Shown here one piece after another: positions 11,219 to 22,200 of a stretch of 64,000 nt of DNA (position 1 is the first letter of the stretch; the number at the start of each line of letters is the position of its first letter). Under the pieces are notes generated by a model that was not told where the DNA came from, searched no databases, and saw only the letters and a program-made list of their open reading frames with translations. This DNA is from Marthasterias glacialis (taxonomy: Eukaryota; Echinodermata; Asteroidea; Forcipulatida; Asteriidae): assembly GCA_911728455.2 (NCBI GenBank), contig OU452236.1, positions 10,965,195 through 11,029,194 of the forward strand. Reading direction: 5' to 3'. A program made the translations under genes and the position numbers.

Positions 11219-11757
11219 AACCTTGATGAGCCAGCATTTAGGATGATTGGGAGAGCTGTCTTGAGTCGCCTGAACTCGCTGGGTGATGGGAAAGAGCTGT
11301 CTGTAGTCGCCTGAACTCGCTGGTTGATGGGGGAGAGCTGTCTGTAGTCGCCTGTACTCGCTGGGTGATGCCTGGTGGAGGGGTGGGGATAGGGATGGGG
11401 AAGGGGCGGTGTATAGGTATACACAGGGTCGATTTGGAAGAGACCCCACATTTTCCTACTACTAGGAAAAACACAAGTGGCCCACCATACTATCACCGGG
11501 GAAATGTTTTGCCTATCAACAAAAGAAAACTTAGAAAGGTCTTGTATTCGTCCATAGAGTTTCCAAGGTTGGGAACCCTTCTTTTGTTCTCTGATCTCAC
11601 AAATTAAACAACGACAAAACAGTCATGGGATGGTCAATTACGTTAAACCACACCAACCGAAGATGCCTCATACAACTGAATAGGCAACTACCTTTAATGT
11701 TTTTGGTTGGCGCCGAAAATGGTTTCAAATTTCCGACACTCACTCTGACAGATCATA
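11219..11757. other. Unassigned, with short GTCGCCTGAACTCGCTGG tandem
   Basis: About 11262-11365 holds three diverged copies of a 44-bp unit (GAGAGCTGTCTGTAGTCGCC). The rest shows no recognised feature. Confidence 0.6.
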
Positions 11758-13536
11758 ATAGACCGATTGTGCGACCAGTGTTGACATGCGGTCACGTGAC
11801 CCTTTATGGGTATAACGCCATACTATGGTGTTCCATATGTGCCACCTTTATTCAGAATATTTTATACCATCGCATTTTTTTTTTACCGTCGCATTTTTTT
11901 TTTACCGTTGCATTTTTTTTTTCGGTCGCATTTTTTTTCCCGTCGCATTTTTTTTTCCGTCGCATTTTTTTTTCCGTCGCATTTTTTTTTTCCGTCGCAT
12001 TTTTTTTCCGTCGCATTTTTTTTTTCCGTCGCATGTTGTTAAACTTTGAGCTTGCAAGAAAATGTTTGTGTGAGGAGTCTCTGTTTTTCGGACATTAGTT
12101 AATTGTTTTACATTATATAAAGTTGTTCTCTCTCCGCTGAGGACGCGTGTTGACGCCCTTTGAAGTCTAGCGACCCCCCCCCCCATCCTCCCCGCCTGCA
12201 CAATCTTCCACATGTGAGGATGCCAACCTTTCTCCGTAGTTTTAAACACTTCTATTGATTATTATAATGCAATGATATGTTCATTATAACCGCAAGGTTA
12301 TAAAGAACATAAGCATGAGTTCATATTATTGCATTATAATAATCAATAGAAGTGTTTAAAACTACGGAGAAAGGTTGGCATCCTCACCTGTGGAAGATTG
12401 TGCAGGCGGGGAGGATGGGGGGGGGGGGTCGCAAGACTTCAAAGGGCGTCAACACGCGTCCTCAGCGGAGAGAGAACAACTTTATATAATGTAAAACAAT
12501 TAACTAATGTCCGAAAAACGGAGACTCCTCACACAAACATTTTCTTGCAAGCTCAAAGTTTAACAACCTCATCACGTGGGAGTCACGTGCGACGGTAAAA
12601 AAAAATGCGACGGAAAAAAAAATGCGACGGAAAAAAAAAATGCGACGGAAAAAAAAATGCGACGGAAAAAAAATGCGACGGAAAAAAAATGCGACGGAAA
12701 AAAAAAATGCGACGGAAAAAAAAAAATGCGACGGAAAAAAAATGCGACGGAAAAAAAAATGCGACGGTAAAAAAAAAAATGCGACGGTAAAAAAAAAATG
12801 CGACGGTATAAAATATTCTGAATAAAGGTGGCACATATGGAACACCATACCATACAGCTGATGGCAAAATACGTGTAAAGATTTGCCGTGACACGGAGTG
12901 ACTACAAAAACAGTCGATTTTACTTTTGTTAAGTGATAAACTAGTTAATCAGCCCCTGATACCACTAGTAGTATGTTGTGGCATTAATGTAAATCACATC
13001 TCTGTTTCACAATTTAACATAACTAAAAAGAGGTTTTTTAGCCATGCACTACCGGCGTCGGACGACTATTATGTAGCCATCCGCCTGTTATTTTGTTTGT
13101 AATGTAGGTCTAAATCACTGTAAAAAAAGGATAAACAACGTTGGAAAAGTCAGCATTAATATCTAGCCTTGCAAAATTTCAAATAGGCAAAGGAATCACA
13201 GAGTTTTGGAAAGCAATTTCTTTGGATGATTTCAGCTTCAAAACTTTGAAATTTTTGTGTTGAAAAGTGTGTGGTGATCGCGGTCGTCTGCCCTAACGTT
13301 CCGTCGCGCGCTAGTACACATCGTGCACAATATTTTATACGGTACTTGTACATTTTTCAAGACTTGATGGAACTGTCCTTACTGGCTTTATTCAGCCACT
13401 CGAAGGTCTCTGGTACAAACTCTGGAATATTTGTCACAGATTTCAAGCAAGAAATGCCTCGATCGAATAAACTAAATGCAACAATCATCGTGTACCGTAC
13501 CGCACTACGTGAAGCGGGTCACGCAATCGGTCTATA
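11758..13536. mobile_element. TIR transposon copy A, split by foldback element 2
   Basis: The ends ATAGACCGATTGTGCGACC and GGTCACGCAATCGGTCTAT are inverted repeats. The interior matches, in reverse orientation, the intact relative at 36238-37018 (shared AGCTGATGGCAAA, and the CAAAACTTTGAAATT and TTGCCTATTTGAAATT region). Without the foldback insert it would be about 750 bp. No coding capacity is seen. Confidence 0.8.
11824..12849. mobile_element. Foldback element 2: 1-kb near-perfect palindrome
   Basis: TATGGTGTTCCATATGTGCC opens the element and its complement closes it, flanked by CCATAC at 11818-11823 and 12850-12855. Each outer arm has about 9-12 tandem CCGTCGCATTTTTTTT units (15-17 bp, varying in T-run length). 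The inner arms (about 230 bp, including GAGGACGCGTGTTGACG and CTACGGAGAAAGGTTGGCAT) pair almost exactly around a loop near 12290. Such structure resembles Drosophila FB/Galileo and sea-urchin TU elements. No transposase is encoded. Confidence 0.9.
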
Positions 13537-13767
13537 GCCAAGAATTTATTGAGCTTTGCAGCGGCCAGGTTTCTGTTTTGAGTCTTTTCGTTTCTTCAAA
13601 TCCAAACCCTCCTTCCACTCAAGGCCAACAACCCCATTTCCTATGCCTTTTCTCTCACAGTTTCTGCAGTATTACTTAGACTCAGTTTTTACCTTGCCCT
13701 ACTTCGGTTCCAGTGTCTGCTATAATACAATACATTGCATTAAACTGGTCCTCCTTTCCCCCTCTCT

Positions 13768-14010
13768 TAACCCTACCAGGACCTGGCTTTTTTGATGTAC
13801 AGGGACCGGGGTGGGGGGGGGGTACATAGTGCCCCCTTCCGTATTTCAAAGTGTTCCACCGATTCTGATGAAACTTGCCACAAATATTTGTTTCACCGAG
13901 TTCTTCATGATGACGTAAAAAAAAAATCAAAAAAATCGTCATTAGAGGGCGCTTTTGACTGTTTTTTCCCATTTTTGGTCAAAAATCGTATAACTTCTGT
14001 ATTGGTCCCT
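13768..14010 (+). mobile_element. Truncated second copy of the piggyBac-type MITE
   Basis: TTAACCCTACCAGGACCTGG at 13767 and the following 230 bp, including GTTCCACCGATT, TGAAACTTGCCACAAAT and TTTTGACTGTTTTTT, match the right end of the 1750-2652 element in reverse orientation. The other end is missing. Confidence 0.8.
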
Positions 14011-14134
14011 CTTCTCATGACTTGAATTTCCCACGGCTTCATGTATGGTTTTGCTCTTTCCTACAAAACGATTTATTTATATTTATATATATTCTTTTCA
14101 GTCAATACAGTCAAAATTGTTATTTCTTGTCAGT

Positions 14135-14450
14135 GCCGGTGTGGAAGGAGATTCTGTCCGGCAGGAGATTCTGTCCGGCAGGAGATTCTGTCCGAGCATA
14201 CGGCGAATTGTGTACTAACTCCTTCTGATAGCGCCCTCTTTTGAATAAACTCCTCCAGCCCACGTCAATTTACCGTATGGTGGACACATTACCTGGGGGA
14301 CAGAATACCCTTTGACACTGGCACCATAGAGATAGCTTTATGGCCGGTGTCGTAGGGTATTCTGTCCTCCGGGTAATGAGTTGTTAGTACACCATTCGCC
14401 GTATGTTCGGACAGAATCTCGTGCCGGACAAAATCTCCTTCCACACCGGC
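14135..14450. mobile_element. Palindromic MITE
   Basis: GCCGGTGTGGAAGGAGATT at 14135 faces AATCTCCTTCCACACCGGC ending at 14450. Inner inverted matches include TACGGCGAAT...ATTCGCCGTA and ACAGAATACCCT...AGGGTATTCTGT. GGCAGGAGATTCTGTCC is tandemly repeated at the left end. Confidence 0.85.
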
Positions 14451-14456
14451 CGTCTC

Positions 14457-14631
14457 AAGGCTGGTTTATAGTTCGTCGCGCGATGATAATCGCTCGACGC
14501 TGTGATCGCTGGACGCTGAGCCTTATCATTGCAGTCTATAGTCGCTGAGGCGTCAGCGTCGACTATAAACCGCGTCGTGCATCAATTTCACTGTCACGCG
14601 ACCGTCGCACGACCGACTATAAACCAGCCTT
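14457..14631. mobile_element. 175-bp MITE
   Basis: AAGGCTGGTTTATAGT (14457) and ACTATAAACCAGCCTT (ends 14631) are perfect 16-bp inverted ends. The interior is GC-rich, with GTCGACTATAAACC echoes. The superfamily is not clear. Confidence 0.85.
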
Positions 14632-14825
14632 CACCCCTCGATCGTCGCGTCCACGCATGAGCTGCGTCGTCATGCAGTCGTACACGCGCGCACACAAGAC
14701 ATGCAGAATACTCGCGGGCAAACGCTCTTTGAAAAATTAAATCTTTCTTCAATGACGCACATACACAATGACTAAACATGTTTGCGCGCAACGCGACTTC
14801 AAAACGGTTGTGCATCATAGAGGTC

Positions 14826-14998
14826 AATATATTATACACATAATATGGACTGGCAATGAGGACAATAGTGCACGTCTATGCACCCCGAGGGCCTGTGAGT
14901 GACCAGGAGGACCGTCTTCTGGTCACTCACAGGCCCAAGGGGTGCATAGACGTGCACTATTGTCCGAATAATGCAGGTCCATATGTGTTATATAACAC
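14826..14998. mobile_element. Hairpin element (palindrome with 60-bp arms)
   Basis: GGACAATAGTGCACGTCTAT then GCACCCC..GGGCCTGTGAGTGACCAG pairs with its complement about 20 bp later. Outer ATACACATAATATGGAC pairs less well with GTCCATATGTGTTAT. Confidence 0.8.
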
Positions 14999-15529
14999 AC
15001 CTCAGTCTAAAATGTCATGTGAAAAAAAAACATTTTCAGGACGCACAGTTTTACAACGGTAAACTGTTATGAGCATTGTAAACCTTTTGAGGGCGCTGTT
15101 TACCAGTCAATAGTTTTTGGGTTTTTGAAACTATTTCCCGCTTTGCAAACTATTTCCCCCAAATGAAGCGCGTGCGGTGCGTTGACGCGCGTCAAGTTCA
15201 CGGTGGTGCAGATTCCATGCAATAGGCTATATTAGTTCACCCCACGTGACCGTGTTTCAGCCAATCAGGATAAAGAACTAGGGAGAGGTGTGTTATAATA
15301 ATTATTATAGCCTACTGCATGAAATCTGCACCACTGTGAACTTGACGCGCGTCAACGCACCGCACACACTCTATTTGGGGGAAATAGTTTAAAACCCCCA
15401 AAACTATTGACTGGTAAACAGCGCCCTCAAGAGGTTTACAACGCTATAACAGTTTACCGCTGTAAAACCGTGCGTCCTGATTTTTTTTTTCACATGACAT
15501 TTTGGACTGAGGTGTGTTAAAAAACACAT
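14985..15529. mobile_element. 545-bp foldback MITE
   Basis: The arm starting TGTGTTATATAACACACCTC runs about 250 bp (AATGTCATGTG, GCGCTGTTTACC, TTGACGCGCGTCAA, GCACCACTGTGAACTTG) and repeats inverted up to AACACAT at 15529. The unpaired centre is about 15230-15300. Confidence 0.85.
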
Positions 15530-15552
15530 GGACTGTGAGTGACCAGGAGAAC

Positions 15553-15663
15553 TGGGTGCCGAATTTGTATTTGTGCAGGTGCCGAGTTTGCAGGGTGCCG
15601 AGATGGAGGTGCCGAGTTTGCAAGGTGCCGAGTTTGCTGGCGCCGAGTTTGCTAGGTGCCGAA
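15553..15663. repeat. GGTGCCGAGTTTGC minisatellite near the COLGALT-like start
   Basis: Six copies of GGTGCCGA(G/A)(T/A)T.. (14-20 bp spacing) end about 310 bp before the start codon of exon 1. It is GC-rich in an AT-rich setting and could lie in the promoter or 5' untranslated region. Confidence 0.75.
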
Positions 15664-15974
15664 GTGACCGACCGGTATGCGAGATCTTGTAGTACAAGTA
15701 TGGAGGCTGTTTTGACGAGCTAGGAGGAGAGACGTAGACGGCGCGAGGGTTTCCTTCCTGCATGATGAACAGTATACTGCTCATCAAGTGACGTCATACG
15801 CCCTACACAGATCCCCTATTGACAAATCATGCAACATGTAGATGTAGTGTAGGCCTACGTATACACTCTTTTATGTCTCAGAGTCCCCTTGTTGATACAG
15901 AGTACACACTACAGATAGGTGACCGATTGGTATGTTGTTATCATCCACAGAAGGAACTCTTTAACACTGTAACT

Positions 15975-16297
15975 ATGCCTCGACAAAAATATCTGGTAAT
16001 AAAGTTGTTGTTTTTCACGATATGGCTTGTTCTTCAAAATCCTCGTATTTTATGTAAGGGAACAACGCAGTCGGACATATCACTATCATCAGATTCAGAC
16101 GACTCGATATGGAACATCGAAGGACACGAAAGATCTGAGCAAGCGGTGCAAGCTATTCCAGGAACCAGTAGTACGAGTATGATGTTACATCCAACTGTTT
16201 TTATTCCAATTCTAGCAAGAAACAAGGAGCATACGTTGGCAATTTTCTTTGGTTGTTTGGAGCGCCTGCAATATCCAAAGGATAGAATATCATTATG
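15975..16297 (+). CDS. COLGALT1: COLGALT-like exon 1: signal peptide, linker, start of GT domain
   Basis: The chosen ATG begins [20 protein letters not shown], a basic N-terminus followed by a hydrophobic stretch (residues 7-20) that reads as an ER signal peptide or anchor, with likely cleavage near the ILCKG at 25-29. An in-frame ATG at 15819 is open too, but it would bury the signal peptide behind 52 unlikely residues. Residues about 30-75 form an acidic, Ser-rich linker (SSDSDDS) that I do not recognise in vertebrate homologues. From about residue 78 the family sequence starts ([16 protein letters not shown], then [16 protein letters not shown]). The exon ends after two bases of the Trp-108 codon, at TATG|GTAGGT, phase 2. 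The transcription start and any non-coding 5' exon are not identified. Confidence 0.88.
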
Positions 16298-19200
16298 GTA
16301 GGTGGGCAGATTATATCGTATGAAGGCTAGTGAGTAGTAGTACGTTCCAACTTGTTGTGTGCAATAATTATTAAAATAATTACTTAATACTAGGCTAGGG
16401 CCTACTACTTTACTATACTAGCATGCCATAATTATTAGCATGCAATAATTAGGGCTTAGTTGCGATATGTTAGGCCTTATTCTAACGTTACTTCAGTCGC
16501 AGACCCAGTAACTGCAACTGGGGCGCTATATAATATTATATAATAAGTATATATACTCCTTTTTAATTTTTTTGTTGACATTATCGGTCATACTATAGTG
16601 TCCCAGGGAAACCTTTGATCATTTTGAGATGAATGAATGATTGGCTATTTGCTGGATTTTCTGCACAAATTGCCCAAAATGACAACAAGAACATGACAAA
16701 ATAACTGGAAAATTGCCTACTGGCTTCTCAAAATATCATTATCAAGGATGAAAATAATTGGCATTTAATTGTACTCATCATCATTTTCCTCCAAATCGAT
16801 GGTTTTGGGGACCAAACCCTTCAGCATAAGAGGTCCAGTTTTTGAACCCGTGTCTTCAATGTTAGATTTTAAAAGACGTTTAAACACTACGCGCATACAT
16901 GGCATACCATGTTCGCTGATGCCTCGATTTACATTGTTTTATGCAGTCAACGCAGGATACCAGCTTTGCTAAGATTACATTGCTCATGATTGAACAATAA
17001 CAAAGTGTCGATATCATAAAAAATAAGCAATTTTCACGTCTATGTTGGGCTTGACAACGCTACTTGCTAAGCCCCATTTTGGTTTGTTCGGGCATGAATG
17101 CGCGAATTGTCTGCATGATTTTTCTTTTTTTTAAGGTTAATAATTACTGTTTTTGCTACCAATTCCTCGAGAGGAATATTAAAAAAAGGGAAATAAAGCC
17201 CAACATCCGTTAAAAATCTAAAAAATCCCTTAGAAAGTGGCAGCCGGATGTGGAAACTTTTCCTTAGAAAATTATTTTTTGCGGCGCCAATGTGTCATCT
17301 ATGGATGACATCTATACAATGAATCGATAACCAATAACCTGCCGATCAGGTTAAATGAACAAATCCAAAATGTTTAGGAGATTTTTTTTTATTTTGTGGA
17401 AAGTTGCTTTGTCTTTCGGATGGGACGTTAAGCTGTAGGTCCCGTGTTCTTGGATGGGTAGTGCACATAAAAAACCCAGAACACTTATTGTGAAAGAGTA
17501 GGGGTTTACCCCGGTGTTTCTGGTTCAGATAGCAAGCATCCTTATCTACAGGTTTCCTCAGGCTTCCGAGCCTCAGTGATTAAATTCGCTTTTGAGGCAT
17601 CTTTGGTTTCATTGCCAGAAATTAATAGTAATATCCTGTTATTAATCATGTTAATATTAATAATAATTCTCTTCACACAGGGGTAAGTGGGTAGGCCTAC
17701 TTATACCACTACCTGTAGTGTGAAGGCAAAAATTGCCATGGTTCATGTGACTTATTTAGCTTGGTACTCTACATACATGTACATGTACTTAGCAATAGCA
17801 GAACGAGGTGTATACTCCAAAGGGAAATGAGAGTATGGTTTAAGGAATAAAATAAATGGCCTTGTGACTAATGGTAATAATGTTGGAGTGCCAAGAGCGT
17901 GACGGATTTGAATGCTACATATTCGTAAATACCTGGAACAGTTTATCTGATTGGTCGAGAGGAGAACACGTACGTGGCCATGTTTAATTGTGCGGTAGGC
18001 CTATAGATATAGTACCAAGTGTTTAAACATGGACTGAGGAAATTGACACAAAAGGGGGCGATATCGGACCATTGCGCAGAGCGTGAAAATTGCATGATCC
18101 AATTTGAATTGGTAGCCCCATACAGATAGATGATAGCACGCAAATTTGCCTTGCGCAATTTTGAAACTTGTGGGAGCATTTTTTAAACATGCGAGAGGCG
18201 CTCAACATGGATAGAAATTTAATGCAGACTAAAATGAAGGTTTTTGCATGTTTTTAACAGAAAGGTGAATGGGAATAAAAGTGTGTGAATCAGTTTTCAA
18301 CAAGTTATTTTCACACGGTGAGGCCTGGTTCTCGATAATTTTACCTGGACTTCGTCTCAGTAAAACAACTAGTTGAAAACCGATTTGACACACTTCTAAT
18401 CAATTCCCTTATAAGAAGACACTATTATTATTGAGGGGGTTTCGGCCATTCACTGAAACCACCTTTGTTTTCGTCTGGATTTATTTATTTTTTATTGTTT
18501 ACATGTAGGTGTTCGGCCAGCAGCTGTCAACCTATTGTTTTTTTTGTGATGTTTTTCTTTTTGCCGGTCTTTCTGAAACCTCCCTGAAGAGTTTGCATAT
18601 ATATATTAAACAAGCCTGAAACACTTAAAACTCAAACTCCATGTAGGCCTATAGCCTACAAACAATAGTGTATACCTGTTCAAAGCAAAAACGCAAAAAT
18701 GATGTCACTACATTGAATCAGGCCTTGACCTTAAGGAAAAAAGGGTGAGGGCATTTTAGCCTTGGCTCTTTCAAAATTTCAGGGGCCACCAAGGCTAACT
18801 CAAGAGGCCCCAAGGCCAAAACAATAAACCCCTTTTGACAGGACTGCACATGATGCTTAAAGTGATCAAAACAGTACATCTTCATCATGGCATTTTTGTA
18901 TTTAGACAATTGCCCCCCCCCAAAAAGGAAGAAAATCTTACATATTTTATACTGTGAAATTAATCCTTCGTTCTTATAGGGTATCCTACATGTTATAATT
19001 TTATTAAAATAAAACCTAGGCCCTAAAAGTTGTGTAGTTTTTACAATAAACAAGCTAAATTTTCCAAGGAACTGTCCGACTCTTTCCAAAGCCCGTAAAC
19101 CAGGGACAATCCATGCTGTACACATGGTTTGATGCGTCCTGCGGTACATCCCCCCGCGATTACGTCGTCGACGTCCGAACAACTGGGTGGGGGACCCAGA

Positions 19201-22200
19201 ATCTGTTTTCTTTGGTTGGGGGCTGAGCGTGTGCCGATTGGTCGGCCCTTTACCCCAGTCCCATCAGACGTGGTTCGTTTTTTTGGCGGCAGGATCCAGT
19301 CTATGGGTGGTCATTTTGCGATAATTGTTTTTCTATTAAGAAAATAAATTGGGGGTTTGAACGACATCGCCCGTCCTTATATTTGCGTTCGTTGTTTGTG
19401 CATTCTGGGAAAGCCTGCGTGCCAGACCCTGCTTACCCGCTTATTATATGGTCAATAAGGGAGCGACTGGTGTCCACACATTGTGTGCAATGGATACATG
19501 CCCTGCCGGCCAGGCGGAAGTTTTGAAGCATTGTGCAAAGCTTGCTTCACATCTGCATCTATTCATGAAATTTTTTGAGTAGTGAACTGACGTTTTTTTT
19601 CATCATGATCAGGCCTCGACCTTAACAGCGGCCACCAGCGACCATTGCTGCGATGCCCCAGCGAATTGCCGTGATGCCCTGTAAAAAAATACGTACCTTA
19701 CGGCCACTAGGCCGTCATGCCCTTTTCCGTATTACATGTATTATGTAGCGTACGCTTTCGCACACTACACTACTACTACACTAGTTTTCATAATGCTGCT
19801 TGCCATCATGTGTGTCGCCCCAAGCATTTATTAGTACTAGTATAACGAAGTGGAGAACTCGGCACGGCAACCATCAAACGTAGTTGAGTTGTTTACTACT
19901 GAAACACGGCACCAGACTACTCTCATGTATAAACTGGCTACAAGTCCCTACACTAAATTACACATGTTCGCACTGATTCTATCTGTCTATTGAGGGGCTG
20001 GGGGGCCGGGAGGCGAGCGGCCGGGGGGCGGGATCCAGTCTATGTTTTTCCCTCGCTATCTCGCTGGTCTCGCTGGTGTCCAAGGTTTGTTGTGTTGGAT
20101 AAAAGTTTGTGACCTTGCAACTTTCTTTTTCATTGCCAAAAGTTGTGTACACGTTGTGTACACTGCGCCCTAATTTTATACTACATCAACTTAACCGTAA
20201 CAATTAATCAGCATGCCATCCCATAAAAAGCTAAAAAAAAACGGGAAGCCGAAAGGGCCAATGTTTAGACGCGTTTTTTTGGTGAGTTTGTTTACAAATT
20301 ACAGTCTAGGCATAATTTAATAAACGTCGGCACATTCCATATACTGTCAAACTGTATTAACGTTACTACTAATTTTAGGCCAATTATTTGGTGGGGGGGG
20401 GGGATTCGTTCTCAATTTTCATAATCATATTTATTTTTAAGAATATTGTTTTTCAAGAATTTTATATTCCACTTCAAGATTGAATTTTTTCCGGATCAAT
20501 GGATTTTGTTGAGCCTCGGGGTTGGGGTGGGGTGGGTGGGGTTCGTTTGTCTCCCTCGGTGAGTTGGGGGTGGTGTAGTTACAGTAGCCGTAATGCTCCT
20601 ACGAGGGTCGGAGACGTGAGCGTTACAGGAAACCACATTCAAACCTCGTGTCAGTGCATGTGCCTGCACACACAGAGTAGTATAATGTAAACTATGATTA
20701 AGGGGGGGGGGGGGTTGAAAATGGGTATGTTACTGGGGGTAACTTGCAATGCAAGAATTGCTGCAAAATAACTGTAAATAATTCATCAACAAATACAAGT
20801 TTAAAATGGCCTTGGTGCCCTTTCAGTTGGCCTTGGAACCCCTTTCTTTTTTGGAGCATTTGAGGCCAAGTGGCCTTGACCCTCCAAAACTTAAGGTAGA
20901 GGCCTGCATGATCGTTGTCAATGCGGTAAGAATATTTTTTGTTTTAACTATTTTTTTATTTTTTTCCCTTTTTACTCAAACTACTCTGTCTACTGCCGTC
21001 AAACTCATAACTGCCATGAATTTTTTATAACAAGTTTATGTCTAAAGTTATGAAAAATAAAGGATTTATTATTTATGTGATAAGCCAAAACTTGCGTACG
21101 TTGTTTTTTACACTGTCATCATTGTTTGGAAAAAAATATACACTTTGACAAAATCCAAAGGTAATAAATGAAGTTCAAAACTATTTCCACAGGTCACTTT
21201 TTAATAAGAAAATAATGATACACTTCAGGGAGTTATCTCCTTACAAGTTCGTGGCAGAGTGAGCAGTGGCAGAGTCAGCAGGGGCTTAAATTACAATAAC
21301 TATAAACTAAGAAAGTCCTCAAGTGAGCAGGAGATAAAGTTGTAAGCTACAGTGAAAAACCTCCACAAACTGCACAACCTTGTGGAACTCTATAGGTTTT
21401 GAGGCATTGCATGGTGAGGTATCAATTTGGTTTGCGGTAACACCATGTGATAATCTACTTTGCTATTATTATATACAGTAGATTGTTCCTTTGAGATCTT
21501 GTCTTGCTATTATTCTATATCTTCTACCGTGTAGTAGATTTTGGAACGCAGGAGACAACTCAGTTCTGAAAAGAACTGCCCTGCTTCTTAAGTACTACCT
21601 GGGGAGGTAGGAAATTGGCCGGGACTACTACTACTTCTTTCACTTAATGGCTTTTTCGCATACTTGCGAAAAAGCCTTTCTTTTTGTTCTGATTTTTTTT
21701 CTTCTTTTCTTCCCCCTTCCGCTTCTTTTTTGCCAAAAACCCCATAGACTTTTTCTACACGCCACTTTGGCACCAATCTTTGTTGGACCATTCAAAGTTG
21801 GCATAGGCATAGTGCCTACAGCATAGATGTGTCTCGAAGTATGATGTCATGATGACGTCATCACCCGTTACGTGACGTCATTTTAAAGATTTATATTTTA
21901 AATATTTGAAAATCCGTATCAAACCAGCCACAAGAGACCCTAGGTTTCTGTTTGCGGGATTGGGTAGGAATAAATTAGGTCTTTATTTTATTCAGTGTGC
22001 GTGACCTCACATGACCTCTACTTCCGGTCGAAACCGGAAGTGCCCTCATAATTCAGTATAAGTGGTAAAAGTTATGAAGTTGCTTTCAACGATGTTAATG
22101 TCCGGCAAGGGTCTGCATTTAAAAAGAAATACTAATGACGTCATAATTTACAAGAGCGCCCTCTAGCGGCAGGTTGAAAACAGTTCAAAATTGACTTTTT

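Noticed and set aside
11852-12049. Lysine/arginine-rich and Phe-rich open frames (KKNATEKK and SHFFF patterns) at 11852-12049 and 12504-12894
   Set aside because: They are translations of the tandem CCGTCGCATTTTTTTT repeat in several frames and both strands; repeat structure explains them fully.
8607-12840. CRISPR-like arrays (8607-8732 and 12590-12810)
   Set aside because: Repeats are contiguous or palindromic without unique spacers, and the genome is eukaryotic.
15819-15974. Upstream in-frame ATG at 15819 as the COLGALT-like start
   Set aside because: It would put 52 residues without signal-peptide character before a clear signal peptide at 15975.
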